Counted from the first letter of the stretch, positions 34,198 through 48,840 are shown. The stretch: 64,000 nucleotides of DNA from Adiantum capillus-veneris (GCA_014529385.2 CM043971.1:59014209-59078208); one strand, 5' to 3'. Numbers and translations: made by a program. The notes: generated by a model from the letters alone, not told the origin.

Positions 34198-35574
34198 TGT
34201 CACCAGGAGGTGTATTTTTTCCCGTTGCCTTCTGTAAATAGGTACTAGATATTTTTATTTATTTTTATTTTTACTTGTTTTCCCCGGAACCCTTGAAAAG
34301 GTGCAAGTGGACATTGCATGGCCAGTGTGAAACGGCTGCGGCCGAATAGGTTTCTCACAGCGGGAGTTTGGGTCGGTCAGTCTGGGACTAGTCGGGCCAA
34401 TTAGCACTGAATTCTGATGAGTATGGAAGCCTGCGTGCGCCAAATGAAGTCTGGGCCACTCAGAAAGTCACTTATAACTTTATAAGTCAGTGGGGACTAG
34501 AGAAGTAACGCAAAAGGGGCAAACTGGACACATGACGGCTCCAAGCAGTTTTGCCACTTCCAGCATGAAGAGGGGGCGCCCAATTTGAGAGAGGAGGCTG
34601 AATTTTACTCTAAGTGACCTACAGTGTGTGTGTGAGTAGTGGGTGCAAGTCTACAGCTTTAATGGAAAGCTTGCTTTCTCCTCTGTCTCATGTAGCGCGA
34701 TGATTTGCTCTCGTGCATCTCTCTCCCTTTTGGCACATATGGTAATGTCCCACTAGTTGGGCTACTCAGATGAACATGTACAGTTCTGGGGGTTTATGCG
34801 CGTTTGCCAAGGCAAGAGCGTTCTGAACAGGAACCGGAATAGCTAATTGCTAATCCCCCACAGATACGCACAGTTCCATCGCGAAAGATTGCGAGTTTTG
34901 AGAGTTTTCTCGCGTGAAAACTCGTCCAATTCACAGGGAAACTGTCCCATTGCGTGCGGGAGCCCTTGGGACACGCGTAGGCGTGTTCGCTCCGCTAAAA
35001 ATGATCCGAAACAGCGAATTACAGCCTGCTGTGTTTTTCTGCAGGTTTAGGGTTTCGCACCTAAACTGCAAGGGAACCGCGGGGGAGCCTCGTGAGAGCC
35101 TTGGGATGCGTGTACAGGCTTTTGGGCACTCGGCAGTGAAAAACAGGGAATTACAGCCCGCTGAATTTCTGTGACAGCTCACCAGAAAGCTTCCAGATAG
35201 CAAGGGAATCCGTCGTAGATAGAAAGCTTCCAGATAGCAAGGGAATCCGTCGTAGACAAGTGCTTTTGACCTACAGGGGTTTTTGCGCCGTTATGTTGCC
35301 AAAATCAAGTCGAAAACCTGCGTTTTCAGCCCTCGCCAGGTTTGGACAGCTTTGTGAAAGCTTGTGCTAAGTGGTCGGATCGTCTACCTTAATTTGAATA
35401 AAGAAATACCGAAAGGGGCGCCAGTCTTTGGGGCCTACAGGGTGTCGGTCTCGTGTGCGCAGTGACATTCTAGTCGCTGGACGCAACTGTGTTCTGTTGC
35501 CTTCTCAGTGCTCTGTGTAAAGTTAACAGGTAATTGAAATAGTACCACCCTTTACGTTGTAGAGGCCGGTTATA
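34198..35574 (+). repeat. 5' LTR (family B) of the third-layer element
   Basis: 1377 bp, TGTCACCAGGAGG ... GCCGGTTATA. It contains the shared box at 35397-35435 and a 35-bp tandem duplication (about 35186-35256, AGAAAGCTTCCAGATAGCAA) that the right remnant does not show. Its part 35022-35574 is about 96% identical to 53192-53700 by eye. Confidence 0.82.
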
Positions 35575-38500
35575 TGGTTCCATCGACGGGATAGTCACTT
35601 TTTCTTCAAAAAGTGCAGCGTGGATTGTTGTGGGTGAAAGCAACACAGAGCTTGTCGTTATGGCAGAGAAGAGAGACCAAGTACCTGAAGAGGGATCTTC
35701 CTCACATGGCACAGAGAAAATTCCTTCAACTCTTCAAGAAGAGGACAGGTTGTTTAGAACTCAATTGCGTTGCTGCATGGATATGTTTCAGCAGTTGGCT
35801 AACATCCCAAGGATGCAGGAGTTCTTACAGGCTCCGACACAGGGTTTTCATCCTTTTACACAGGGCATGACTGAGCCGTTGTAGGAAAAGGAGATTTCCA
35901 ATGCGCAGAGGACTCCTGATGCTCGAGGGAAAGCCCATGTGGTTGAGCAACTAGCGGTGTCCAATGATCCAAAGCAACTTGCTTTAGCTGGACATGAACC
36001 GTTTGTGAATGGTCAAGGAGTAATGAACACGCTATGCGTCAGACCCTTCCATTACCTAATACTTATCCTGGTTATTTTGGAGGTGGTTCAGTGTTTCAAG
36101 CTATGGCTGGACCTTCCACAGGTTATATGCCAGGGAATGTGTTCGGGAGAATGCAACCAGGCATGGGTAACCCTATGTACGCGAACATGGGTGTCCAACC
36201 AAGTTTTCAGGGTGCCTACGGCCAGTTTTGAGTGCCTGGAACACAATTTGGTATGGCTGGTTTTTTGCAGCCATACGTACAAAATGCAGATATGACAGGT
36301 AAAACAGTTGATGCGAGTACTGGAATGAACAATCATGGAGCACCACTGTTATAGGCACCTGTTTATGATAATGTGGCTCCTTTGAGTTAGCTGAAGGATT
36401 ACAAGGAAGGTGGGCAGGGAGTGAAGTTTGAAACTTTCAGAGGAACTGAGGATCAATTGAAGGCTTTGACCTTCATACAGCAGTTCGATGCAGCTTATGC
36501 TGGAGGAAACTTCACGGAATCTTCAAAGATACGCAAGGCTGCCACTTTCTTGAAAGGGAATGCGCTTCAATAGTGGACCGCATTGTTGAACCAAGGTCAA
36601 GCCCCAACAACGTGGGTCCAATTCAAACAGCTTTTTGCGCCTGCATGGTTGACAAACACTTTTGAAGTGGATGTGATGACAGAATGGCACGAGTTGAATG
36701 CTAAACAGTGTGCGAATCTGGAAGAGTATAATAAACAGTTTTGGGCCGCACTGTTGCCGGTCACCTCTTACAGGTTTGTGCCATTGTCAGAACAGATTGA
36801 GAAGTATTGTTGCGGATTGCCCAAGAAAATCAGGGACTACTGCACAAAGACTACTATCATGAATATGTTTCAGTTGATAGAGAATGCAAGAGTGGCCAGC
36901 AATCTGTCGAAGGGAGATTCTGATGGATTTAATAGCCACAAGAAAGGGTCCCAGGGCAAACAGTTTTCAGCCAAGGTCAATGTTGCAGCAAAGCCTTCTG
37001 AGCCTGCCACAAAGAGGCCCTCCACTGAAAAAGGTGATACGTCCAAGAAGCAGTCTAAGTCTTCGTCGGGACGAGGACAAGGACAAAAGAGGCATTTTTC
37101 TGGCAAAACTTTTGAAGAACGGAAAGCTCTTAGGGAGGCCAAGAAATGCTACATTTGTGAACAGGAAGGACATTTTGCAAATGAATGCCCACATAAGAAG
37201 TCACAGGGTAAGGATGACAAGTCAGACCATAAAGGGAAGAAGCCAAAGCCAAGTGCAGGACTTGTTCCAGATTTGTTTGGAGACCAGCCAAACACAGATG
37301 CCACGGAGCTGTGCAGAGCTTGGGGCAAAGTTAGAGACCAGACAATGCTGGTTTTCTTTGATCCAGGAGCCCGTGCAAATTTCGTATCACCAGAATTGGC
37401 ATCAAAGTTGGGCATTCGTGCAGAGGAGATGGGTATGACAGGGGAAGTAGGTTTGGCATGCCCAGGTCATTCAGAGCTTGTTACTCCCATTTTGGGGAAG
37501 CTTCGTCTGCACATTCAGAGTTATGTGGATGCGGAAGAATTTCATATTATGCCACTTGAGGGTTGTGATGTGTTACTGGGTATCCCATGGTGTTACAGGT
37601 TGCATGCTATGGTGGATCTTACAACAAAAAGATTACCCTTGTACATAGAGGAAAGACTCATGTCCTTGATGTAAAGCTTAAAGGTGAGTCTGTTCCAGTT
37701 GTTTCTGCCTCTGCTATTTCATCTGTAATAAAGAATCATCTTTCTGCGTACTTGATCTTTGCAAAAGAAGTACCTCAAGTTATATCTAATTTGTCTACCT
37801 TAGATAAAGACAGGTCAAATTTTTTGAGTGGTTTCAGTCATTGTTTTTCGGATTCTTTGCCAGGGGAGTTACCTCCTGAGAGACCTGAGGATCATACTAT
37901 AGATCTTGTGCCAGGTTGTAGTCCACCGAATAGACCACCATACAGGGTTAGTGCAGCCCAGCAGAACGAGATTATGAGTCAGGTCAACGAGCTTTTAGAG
38001 AAGGGGCTGATTCAGCCCAGTTCATCCCCTTTTTGTTCGCCTGTACTCTTTAGTGCAGATAAAGGATGGTTCATGGCGCATGTGCATTGACTATCGCGCC
38101 TTGAATAAGAATACCATCAAGAATAGGTTCCCCATACCGAGGATAGATGACATTCTTGATCGGCTTGAGGGAGCGTCATTGTTTACAAGGATAGACCTAA
38201 AGAGTGGCTACCATCAGATACGCATTAGGCCAGAAGATGTCCATAAGACTGCGTTCAAGACAACATTTGGTCTCTATGAGTTTCTTGTCATGCCATTTGG
38301 TCTCACAAATGCTCCTGCCATGTTTAATAGAATGATGGACAGATTTTTAGACCACATAGAAACTTCGTGGGTACCTTTTTTGATGACATGATTGTCTATT
38401 CGAAGTCTGAAGAGGAGCATAGGGATCACTTGACTGCAGTTTTCAATGAGTTATGTAAGAACAGGCTACTCATTAATGCGAAGAAGAGTGAATTCTTTTT

Positions 38501-40679
38501 CCAAGAGATTCACTTCCTTGGGCACATTGTTTCAAAGGATGGGGTACGCATGGATCCCGCTAAAGTGGAAGCAATTATGTCATGGCCATACTTGAAGTCC
38601 GTACATGACATTCTAAGCTTTCTAGGCTTATGTTCCAACTATAGGAGGTTCATCCGAAATTTTGCTGAGATTGCTTCTCCACTCCATGCACTACAAGGAA
38701 AAGGAGTTACTTTCAAGTGGACAGCCCAGGAAATTTTAGCGTTCAAACACTTGAAAGAGAAGCTGACTTCAGATCCGGTAATCATTTTACCAGATCTTTC
38801 GAAACCTTTTGTGGTTCAGTGTGATGCGTGTGGCCATAGTCTTGGTGCAGTTCTAATGCAGAATGGCCGAGTAGTCGCATATGAGAGCAGAATTCTTTTG
38901 AAGACTGAAAGGAACTTGCAAGTCTATGAGAAAGAATTGCTGGCAGTAATTCATGCTCTCACTACTTCGAAACACTATCTGCTAGGGGCTGATTTTGTTG
39001 TCCAAATAGATCATCAAACCTTGCGACATTTTCTCACACAGATGAAGTTGTCTGAGAAGCACATGCGATGGGCAAACATCTTGTCAATGTTCCATTTTCA
39101 GATTGTGCATGTGCAAGGGAAAAAGAACGTGGTGGCTGATGCGTTGAAAGCCCCAAATTTCAGCAGTGTCAATTCCGTACCATTGTGAATTAGACGAAAT
39201 GAAGACACAATATGCTGAAGATTCAGATTTTGCAAGGATCTATGACCAGCTTGTTGATGGGCAACATCATGAGCACTATATGATGCTTAAGAATGACTTT
39301 CTCATGATGCATGGAAAGTTATTTGTTACTAAACTTACTAAACAGTCAAAGATTTTGATGGAAAGTCACACTCCACCTTATGCTGGGCATCGTGGAATTG
39401 ATGCGACAGTGAAAGGGGTTGAGGCATTCTTCTATTGGCCAACTTTGCGTCAAGATGTTGACACATTTGTAAGATCATGCTTAGTATGCCAAAAAGTCAA
39501 ATTTGACAGACAAAAGCAACCGGGATTGTTGCAGCCATTGCCGATCCCTGATAGGCCATGGGAAAGCATAGCAATGGACTTTATCTTTGATCTTCCAAGA
39601 ACACAAACAGGCAATGATGGGATTTGGACTATCATTTGTAGGTTCAGTAAACAGGCCCATTTCATTCCTGCGAGGAAGAAAATAAAGCCAAAACACATGG
39701 TCAAGATATTTATGAGCAATATCTTTAAATACCACAGGATGCCTCAGTCAATTGTTAGTGACAGGGATCCACGTATGACGAGTCTTTTTTGGAAGGCATT
39801 GTTTGAGAACATGGGCACTACGCTAAAGTTCTCTTCTTCGTTTCATCCGCAAACTGATGGACAGTCAGAAGAGGCAAATTCTAATGTTCTGGACCTGCTC
39901 AAATGTTATGTGTCAGAGCACAAGGCAACTTGGGAACACCATCTTCCATTGGTTGAATATGCTTACAATAACAGTGTGCATACGTCAACAGGCAAGGCAC
40001 CATTTGAGATAGTGGAAGGAGGGAAGAAAGTTCTGCCCATTTTGCAGACTAAGGACAAGATTTTTGAGGCAGACAAGTATGTGCAAGATATGGATGAAAC
40101 ATACAAGAAGATAAAGATTGCTCTTGAGAAGACTCGGGCTAAGCAAAAGAAAGCTGTTGATCGTCACCGTCGTGAACTTGTATTTTCACTTGGTGATTGG
40201 GTGCTTTTGCGCTTTGAAAACGCCAGGTTAAGGAAAAGGAAAGGCAAGGAACGCTTGTTTCCTAAGCTCAGTATGCGATATTATGATCCTTTTCAGATTT
40301 CAGAAAAGATCAGTGATGTAGCTTATAGGTTAAAGCTACCAGAAGGCTGGAAAATACATAATGCTTTTCATGTCAACCTTCTAAGACCCTTTGTTGGTGA
40401 TGTGCCAGAGAATATGCTTGATGAGGAACAACCCGAAGTGGAAGAATTGGATGAAATCCTTGTTCCTGAACAAATATTGGCACATAAAGAAAGAAAGGTT
40501 GCAAGACGCTATTTGGTGAAGTTCAAGAACTATCCATCGTTGGATGCCAAATGGATGGAAGAGTCTAAATTGCTTGATTCACCTCAGCTATTGCAATTGT
40601 ATCTTGAAGCCTTTCAGATGCAACCCACAGTGACTTGGTGTAGCCTTTTTGGAGCAAGGCAAGAGCATGGTTCATGATG

Positions 40680-40910
40680 CTGAAGAGAGTAGTTAAGCAA
40701 TTGTATCTACTCTTTCCGTACAGAATTTAGTTTGTGCTTCAGAGTACACTAGAAGGCTTCTATGCTTGATATATGTGTCGTAGCCAGGTACGTGGTACTA
40801 ACAGTCAGTGTCTGCTAAGACGGTTTATGGCTTTTGTCGGTTTTGCAGGCGTAATCGCGGTCGATTACAATGCTTTGAAGAGGGGGGTATGTCACAAAGT
40901 GATGATGTGG
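40680..40910 (+). other. Family-A-type 3' tail and LTR start at the third/fourth layer junction
   Basis: After the chromodomain, a 3' untranslated region with the CAGGCGTAATCGC and GATTACAATGC signature leads to a polypurine tract. Then come 21 bases of LTR start, TGTCACAAAGTGATGATGTG plus G, identical to the LTR start of the second-layer element. At 40911 this meets the inner end of an oppositely oriented family-B LTR. Confidence 0.75.
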
Positions 40911-42386
40911 TGAAACCGGCCTGTTAACTTCAAAAAGGGCGGTAGACTTTAGACTTAAACCTTATTTGCTTTCACCCATTTAATTTGTCGCCCACTTTAC
41001 CTGTACTTTCAAGACACAACAAAGGGGAGAGGGATACAGGTTGCTAGATTGCACTTGTATGAGTAGACCGACACCAGATTGGCCCCTAACTTAGGCGCCC
41101 CTTTTGGTATTTTTTTATTGTTTAAAAGAGGGAATAAACGCTGTGGTTCCCTACAAGCTGCCCCGCACAAGCTTGGCTGAATTTCAACTGTTCCGGCCCG
41201 ATTTCGGCAGCATAACTGTACTAGGACCCTTCACAGCCAGTATTCCCACGCATTGAATGACTTTCCCGACGCATACGGGCACTTTGCAAAACCTTGCGAG
41301 AATCTGCAGCACGCTGGATTCTCTGTTTTCAGCCCCGAAAATGCGCCAGATCACCTGTACAGCGGTCCCCTCGCGTCCCCGAACCTCCTGGGGGTATTAG
41401 GGACCGTTTAGGGCCAAAACCCTAAACCTGCAAAAATACACAGCGGGCTGTAATTTACTGTTTCAGGCTCCGTTTCGCGTGCCGGTCGCATCCGTAGCAA
41501 GTCCTCGAGCTCTCGCACCTGTAGGGCTACTTGCCCTTTGAATCGGACCAGATTTCTGGCGTGAAACCTCTCCAAATTCACCTGTTCCTGCGGGAGATTA
41601 GCCGCTAGCTAATCTAGTACCTGTGCAAGAGGCTCTTGCCTCGTCAATCGCGCATGAACCCACACAACTGTACATTGGTCAATTGAAAAGCCCACTAGAG
41701 GGGCATAACATACTGCCATAGGGGAGAGAGAGGGTAGTGGGTAGCGTGCAGGGCATCACTCCTGGCACCGCACTGCACATAAGAGGGAAAGGAAGCACTC
41801 CATAGCTCTTAACCTGTGACATGAACTTGCAAAATGAGCCTCCCAGCTATAAATTCAGCGCCACTTCTTGTTGCATGAGGAAAGTGCACAGAAATGTGCC
41901 ACTTGGCGCATTTACAAGCTATTTCCCGTTTCGGGGTTGCCGCCTAAAAATCTCCCGACCGGTTGCTCGGTTGACTTCATTGCAGAGTAATAAAATGTTC
42001 CCCTTGTCATTCCGGAGGTAATGACGCGAACACATTTTCAGGTCCCAAAATAGCAATTCCCTAAATTTTAGGAGATGCTGCCATTGTATCTTTCTAGGTC
42101 ATCTGACCCCCTTTGTACACTGCAGCCACACCCAGAATTGAAATGTAGCCTCTGTAGCAAAGGATTCCACTTTGGCTAGTCAATGATCCCACTTTGGCTA
42201 ACCATAGTCCTTGTCCAACCTTAGTGCTCTCTTGCCCTCAGGCCTGGACTCCCTCTGGACAGTTCCGCACAAGCTATGCAATGCAGGGCAGTTAGATTTC
42301 CCGAGGGGTGTTTCCAAAGAGTGAGTAAATAAATAATAAGAAAGAAATCAACAAAAAGGATAGATAGTAGTCACACGCTGGTGACA
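40911..42386 (-). repeat. 3' LTR of the fourth-layer element
   Basis: 1476 bp, TGAAACCGGCCTG ... CTGGTGACA on the + strand, then the complement of a polypurine tract. It contains the shared box at 41081-41119. Confidence 0.85.
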
Positions 42387-42960
42387 TACTCCCCTCTTGA
42401 AATCTTAAACGTCCTCGTCTGCATCTATGTCGTACATGCTCACAGTCAACACTGATGTATTCAACACCTGTCGACATATGTACGACACATACATGCTCAT
42501 TGTCAACCCTGGTGTATTCGACACCTCGTCAACACATGTATTGCCTGCGTGTGAACCCTGTCCCAATGACATAGTGGTAGCTTCGCACTCTGCCATTGTT
42601 TTGAGTCACTAACTTTCCAATGACAAAATAGTAGGCACACATTTTGCCACTGTCTTATAGTATACGTTGGGCCCAGTAACACTTTCGAGCATACCCAAAC
42701 CGACAGTTCAAGAATGCAGTTACACATGTACGCTTTAATAGAAGCAATTACTGTATCCTTGACAAACTGACAAGAAATACTCAGTTCTATAGCACTAACC
42801 AAACTTTTTGACATTCCATAAGAGCAATTGCCAAACTGACAATCTGTACAGCTCTAACATTCATGTAACAGGTATTTCATTTGAGCTCACTTTAAATACC
42901 ATGTACATCATTCCTTTCAAAAGCCATTGTCATACTGAAAATACATGTAGCTTTGAAACT
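42387..42960 (-). other. 3' untranslated region of the fourth-layer element
   Basis: Between polypurine tract and chromodomain. It includes a degenerate tandem duplication (about 42435-42480 and 42492-42540) with the pattern CATGCTCA-GTCAAC-TGGTGTATTC-ACACCT. No gene is supported. Confidence 0.6.
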
Positions 42961-45900
42961 CAAGGGGTCAAGGTAGGTCGCAAATCGAAGGCTTCAAGGT
43001 AAAGTGATAACACAGTTGGTGACTGGGTAAGTTCACCTTCTTCCATCCACTTAGCACCCATTGGTGGATAGTTTCTGAACTTTACCAAGTAACGCCTAGC
43101 AACCTTACCTTTCACTTTTCTTTCCTTATGTGCCAAAATCTGTTCCGGGACCAAGATCTCGTCAAGTTCTTCGACTACCGGCTAATCTTCAGCTGGCATA
43201 TCCTCTGGCACATCACCCACATAGGGTCTGAGAAGACTCACATGAAACGCATTGTGAATCTTCCAACTCTCAGGCAATTTCAGCCTATATGCAACATCAC
43301 TGATTATGTCGCACACTTGAAAAGGCCCATAGTAACGCATGCTGAGCTTTGGAAACAGTCTTTCCTTGCCCTTCATCTTCTTTAACCTTGCCTTTTCAAA
43401 GCGTAAAAGCACCCAATCACCAAGTGAAAATACCACTTCAGGACGGTGACGATCAGCTGCTTTCTTTTGCTTTGCCTGAGTCTTTTCTAAGGCCACTTTG
43501 ACCTTGTACATTTCATCCATGTCCTGAACATACTTATCTGCTTCAAATATCTTGTCCTTTGTATGCAGTATGGGAGGAACTTTATTGCCACCTTCAACTA
43601 TCTCAAAAGGTGCCTTGCCAGTTGATGAATGCACTGTTTTATTGTATGCATACTCCACCAATGGCAAATACTGCGCCCACTTTCCTTCATGCTCTGACAC
43701 ATAGCACTTCAGCAGATCTCGGACAGTAGAATTTGCCTTTTCTGACTGCCCATCTGTTTGAGGATGAAATGACGAAGAGAATTTGAGCGTTGTGCCCATA
43801 TTCTCAAACAAGCCTCTCCAGAACAAACTTGTCATGCGTGTATCACGGTCGCTAACAATCGCCTGTGGCATGCCATGATACTTGAAAATATTGCTCATAA
43901 ACAAGCGTGCCATCTGATCTGGCTCTTATCTTCTTCCTGACAGGAATAAAATGAGCCTGCTTGCTGAATCTGCAAATGATGGTCCAAATACCATCGTTTC
44001 CTGTCTGCGTTCTCGGAAGATCAAAGATAAAATCCATAGCAACACTTTCCCATGGTTTATCTGGAATAGGTAGTGGTTGCAATAACCATGGTGCCTTTTG
44101 CCTGTCAAACTTGACCTTCTGGCATATTAGGCATTCTCGCACAAAGGCATCCACATCTCTTCTCAATGTAGGCCAGTAGAAGAATGTCTCAACCGCTTTA
44201 ATTGTAGCATCAATACCACGATGCCCTGCATACGGTGGGACATGACTCTCTTCCATAACTTTGCGTCGCAATGGCTTTGTGACACACAATCTGCCATGCA
44301 TCATCATGAACCCATCTTTGAGAAGATAGTGTTCATGACGTTGTGCATGCATTAGCTACTCGAAGACCCTTGCAAAATCTTCATCATTTGCATACTGTTC
44401 CCTCATATTATCAAGCTCATGATGATAAGGAATTGACACAGCTGAAATTTGTGGCTTCCTTGACAAGGCATCAGCCACAACGTTCTTCTTGCCTTCCACA
44501 TGCACAATGTGAAAATGGAACATGGACAAGATATTTGCCCATCGCATATGCTTCTCATATAACTTTGCCTGTGTCAAGAAGTATCGCAAGGTTTGATGAT
44601 CCGTTTGGACAACGAAATCTGCACCTAGCAGGTAGTGTTTCCAACTTAAGAGCGCATGAATCACGGCCTGCAGTTCTTTTTCATAGACTTGCATAGTCTT
44701 TTCTGGCCCTTGCAATATTCTACTCTCATAGGCTACTACCCTGCCATCTTGCATTAGCACTGCACCAATGCTACTACCGCAGGCGTCACACTGGACCACA
44801 AATGACTTCCTAAGATCTGGCAACACAATGACTGGATCTGAAGTCATCTTTTCCTTTAAGAGATTAAAAGTGGAAATCTCTTTCTGTGTCCATCTAAAGG
44901 TAGCCTTCTATTAAAGAGCATGTAAAGGTGAAGCAATCTCAACGAAATTTTGGATAAACCATCTGTAATAGGAGCATAGTCCCAAGAAGCTTCGGACATC
45001 GGGCAACGTCTTCAAATCTGGCCATGACTTGATATCTTCAACTCTAGTAGGATCCATTCTGACATCATCTTTTGAGACAATGTGCCCGAGAAAGTGAATC
45101 TCTTCTAGAAAAAATTCACTTTTCTTTGCAAAGATGAGCAACCTATGGCTGCGTAGCTCTTTGAACACAATGGCCAAGTGATGCCTATGCTCCTCTTCAT
45201 TCTTTGAGTAGACTATCATGTCATCAAAGAATGTACCAACAAACTGTTGGTGTGGACGGAGAATTCTGTCCATCATCCTATTGAACGTAGCAGGAGCATT
45301 TGTGAGACCAAAGGGCATCACTAAAAATTCGTAAAGGCCAAACGTTGTTCTAAAAGCAGTCTTGTGCACATCCTCTGATCTAATGCGGATCTGATGGTAC
45401 CCACTCTTTGGATCTATGCTGCTAAACATAGCTGCTCCTTCTAATTTGTCCAGAATATCGTCAATTCTAGGTATAGGGAACCTATTCTTGATGGTATTCT
45501 TGTTCAATGCACGGTAGTCGATGCACATATGCCATGAGCCATCCTTTTTCTGCACCAACAACACTGGAGAACAGAATGGGGATGAACTGGGCTGAATCAG
45601 CCCCTTTTCTAACAGCTCCTGTACTTGGCTCATTATCTCTTTTTGCTGAGCCGTACTAACCCTGTACGGAGGCTTATTTGGTGGGGTACTGCCTGGCACC
45701 AAATCTATCGCATGGTCCTCGGGTGTCTCTGGCGGTAATTGAGACGGTAATGAATCGGAGAAACAATCACTATATTGTTGTAAAAACATCGACCTTTCTT
45801 TATCTAACACAGATAAATTTGATTCATCACAATCTGACATTTCACGTGCAAAAACCAAGTACGCAGAAAGATGCTTTTTCATTACAGAAGTAATAGCAGA

Positions 45901-48443
45901 AGCTGATACAGTGGGAATAGACTCCCCTTTAAGCTTTACATCCAGAATGTGAGTCTTTCCCATGCTTTGTACAGTGATCTTTTTGTTGTAGGCATCCATG
46001 ATTCCCTGTACACGAAACAACCAAGGAATACCTAGCAACACATCACATCCGTCCAGAGGGACGATGTAAAATTCTTCAGCATCTACATAGGACTGGATAT
46101 GTAGGCGCAACTTTCCGATGATGGGTGTCACAGCCTCTGTATGGCCAGGACATGCCAAACTTGCCCCTACTGTATACCCCATCTCTACAGGTCTGATTCT
46201 CGACTTTGAAGCCAATTCTGGGGAAATGAAGTTGGCTTTGGCACCTGGATCAAGGAAGATAAGCACTGTTTGATCCGTGACCTTTCCCCATGCTCTGCAA
46301 AGCTCACTTGCATCAGAATTTGGCTTGTCGCCCACCATATCTGGCACTAGACCAACCATGGGCTTCTTTCCTTTCCTGTCCTCCTTGTCTTCAGAATCAG
46401 CTGGCCTTTTCTTTGTAGGACAATTGTAAGCAATGTGGCCAGGCTGCTCACAGATGAAGCATTTGTTCTCTGTCCTCAGGACCTTCTTTTGCTCTTCCGA
46501 CTTGCGAGGAAAAAGTCTTTTCCATTTCTTTGCTGGTCCCGTTTCTGATTCAGCCATAGCTTTGCCTTTCCCTGCATGGGCTGGCTCCTGAGTCCCTTTA
46601 GGAACCTCATCGGGAACGTCCTTCTTCGCTGAATTTTTCTTGGTGATCCTTCCTTGACGGGAGTATTGAATTCACAATCTTCTCCCTTGAGCAAACCATT
46701 GCCAGTGTTTGCTACCTCGATGAGCTGCGTCAAAGTAGTGACTTTGGTCTTCGTGCAGTACTTTCTCAATCCTTTGGGTAGGCCACAACAGTATTTTTCA
46801 ATCTGTTCTGTCAATTGCACAAACCTATAGGAAGTTACTGGAAGTAGAGCTTTCCAAAACTTCCGATTATAGTCATCCATATTCTTGCAAGTGGCAGCAT
46901 AAAGCTGGTGCCATTATTTCATGACATCTGCTTCAAAGTCATCAGATAACCATGCTGTTGCAAAAATCTGTTTGAAGTAAATCCATGTGGATGGAGCTTG
47001 CCCTGGAAGCAATAAAGTTGTCTACCATTGTCCCGCATTCCCTGTCAAGAAAGTGGCTGCCTTGCGGACCTTTGAAGCCTCTATAAAGTTTCCCCTTGCA
47101 TAGGCTTTGTCAAACTGCTGGAGGAATGAGAGAGCCTTCTTCCTGTCATCAAACCCTGTAAAGGTCGTGAATGTCACACCTTTGCCACCTTCTTTGTACG
47201 GAGTTGGCCTCTCCAGCGGCGTTAAATTGTCATATGGAAGTGACTGAAACATGGGAACACTGTTTGGGTTCATTTGTGTTCCCTGACCGCAATTAAGTTG
47301 ACCTGGAAATGCCATATTTGGCTGCTGATTTGTTATTCCATCCATACCAAAATTTGCCGATGGCATCCCAAATTGGCCCTGAGTGCTTTGAAACCATGGT
47401 AGCATGCCTTTGACACCATACATGGGGTTGGGCATCATCGTTTGAGCACCCCCGAACACTGTTCCTGGCGTGTAAAATTGATTTCCAGGTGCATGACTAG
47501 CCATGCTCTGGAATACCGATCCACCTCCAAAATAGCCAGGGTGTACTGAAGGTGGTGGGAAGACTTGTTGCATAGCCTGTAGGTTGCTTCCTTGCCGATT
47601 AGAACCAGCTATAGGCTGTTGAAAGGTGGCTGGCTGAGCTGGTACAACTTGAAAGACTGGCATTTCAGCCACCTGTTCTTGCACCTTAGGCACAAGTTGT
47701 GGAGACTACATGTTCTCCGTCTAGTGTACAAGTGTTTCCATTGACTCTGTAGTATGAATCACCTGTGCTGGAGCCTTAACAGGCTTTTGAATATGATCCA
47801 GTGACCCTACTTACTGAGACGGAAGAGGAGGTTGCAGAAAGGCTAAAAACCTCGGGTTCTGCATTACTTGTGTGAACATAGCCACAACAGTAGCCAACTG
47901 GGTCCTGAATATATCATCATCCGTCTGTGGTGGTCTTGGAAGACTCACCCACTTCATGTGTCTGTTGACCCTGTGAAGAGGAAACTTCTTCAGTGACATC
48001 ATCTGGTCTGTCAGCCATAATTGCAATTCCCTGTGTCTGGTCTATGATCCCTTGTGTCTTCAAGCGCAAACTGACCAAGGCTTACTTCTATGGAGAAAAG
48101 TGATTTAATCTCGGCGATGGAACCATGAAACCGGCCTGTTTAATCCAAAAAGGGCGGTAGACCTTAGACTTAAACCTTATTTGCTTTCACCCATTTAATT
48201 TGTCGCCCACTTTACCTGTACTTTCAAGACACAACAAAAGGGGAAAGGGATACACGCTGCTAGATTGCACCTGTATGAGAAGACCGACACCAGATTGGCC
48301 CCTAAATAGGCGTCCCTTTAGGTATTTCTCTATTCTTTAAAAGAGGGAATAAACGCTGTGGTTCCCTACAAGCTGCCCAGCACAATCTTGGCTGATTTTC
48401 AACTGTTCTGGCTTAATTTCGGCAGCATAAGTGTACTAGGACC

Positions 48444-48451
48444 CTTCACAG
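48444..48451. repeat. 8-bp target duplication of the hAT element, left
   Basis: CTTCACAG, repeated exactly at 52036-52043. The partner LTR (near 41184-41191) has a single CTTCACAG at the same place, confirming the empty site. Confidence 0.93.
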
Positions 48452-48545
48452 CAAGGTAGGATCAAGACGTACGTCCGGTTCCTTTCCGTACCGTACGGGT
48501 GATCTGTACGGATCCGTACCGTACGGATCGATCCGTACGGTGCTG
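48452..48545. repeat. hAT left subterminal repeats (CGTACGG-type)
   Basis: Within about 80 bp the motifs CCGTACGG, CCGTACCGTACGG and ACGGATC occur several times on both strands. The right end (about 51940-52035) carries ACGTAC repeatedly. Clustered subterminal hexamers are the usual transposase-binding sites of hAT elements; that role here is inferred. Confidence 0.7.
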
Positions 48546-48840
48546 TTTTTTTTTTTAATAAAAATTCTGCCCCCTTTCCAGCCTGAGGGTTTCGCTAGGC
48601 CTAGGCGACCAGTTTTTTGGCCTTATTTTTTAGGCGCTTGCATTGGGTTGCAGAAAACTTGTAACGCAGTCAATTATCTCTGCAGAGAAACAAAGTGTCA
48701 CTGTGCAGGTAAAGTCTCTCTCTCTCTCTCTCTCTCTTCTCCAAGTTCTTATTGCAGGCTCCGGGGCTCCCGCTCTCTGTCTGTCTGTCTCTTTGTCTCA
48801 CTCGTGTCGCGTGTGTCTTATTGTTTGCGACAGATTCATC

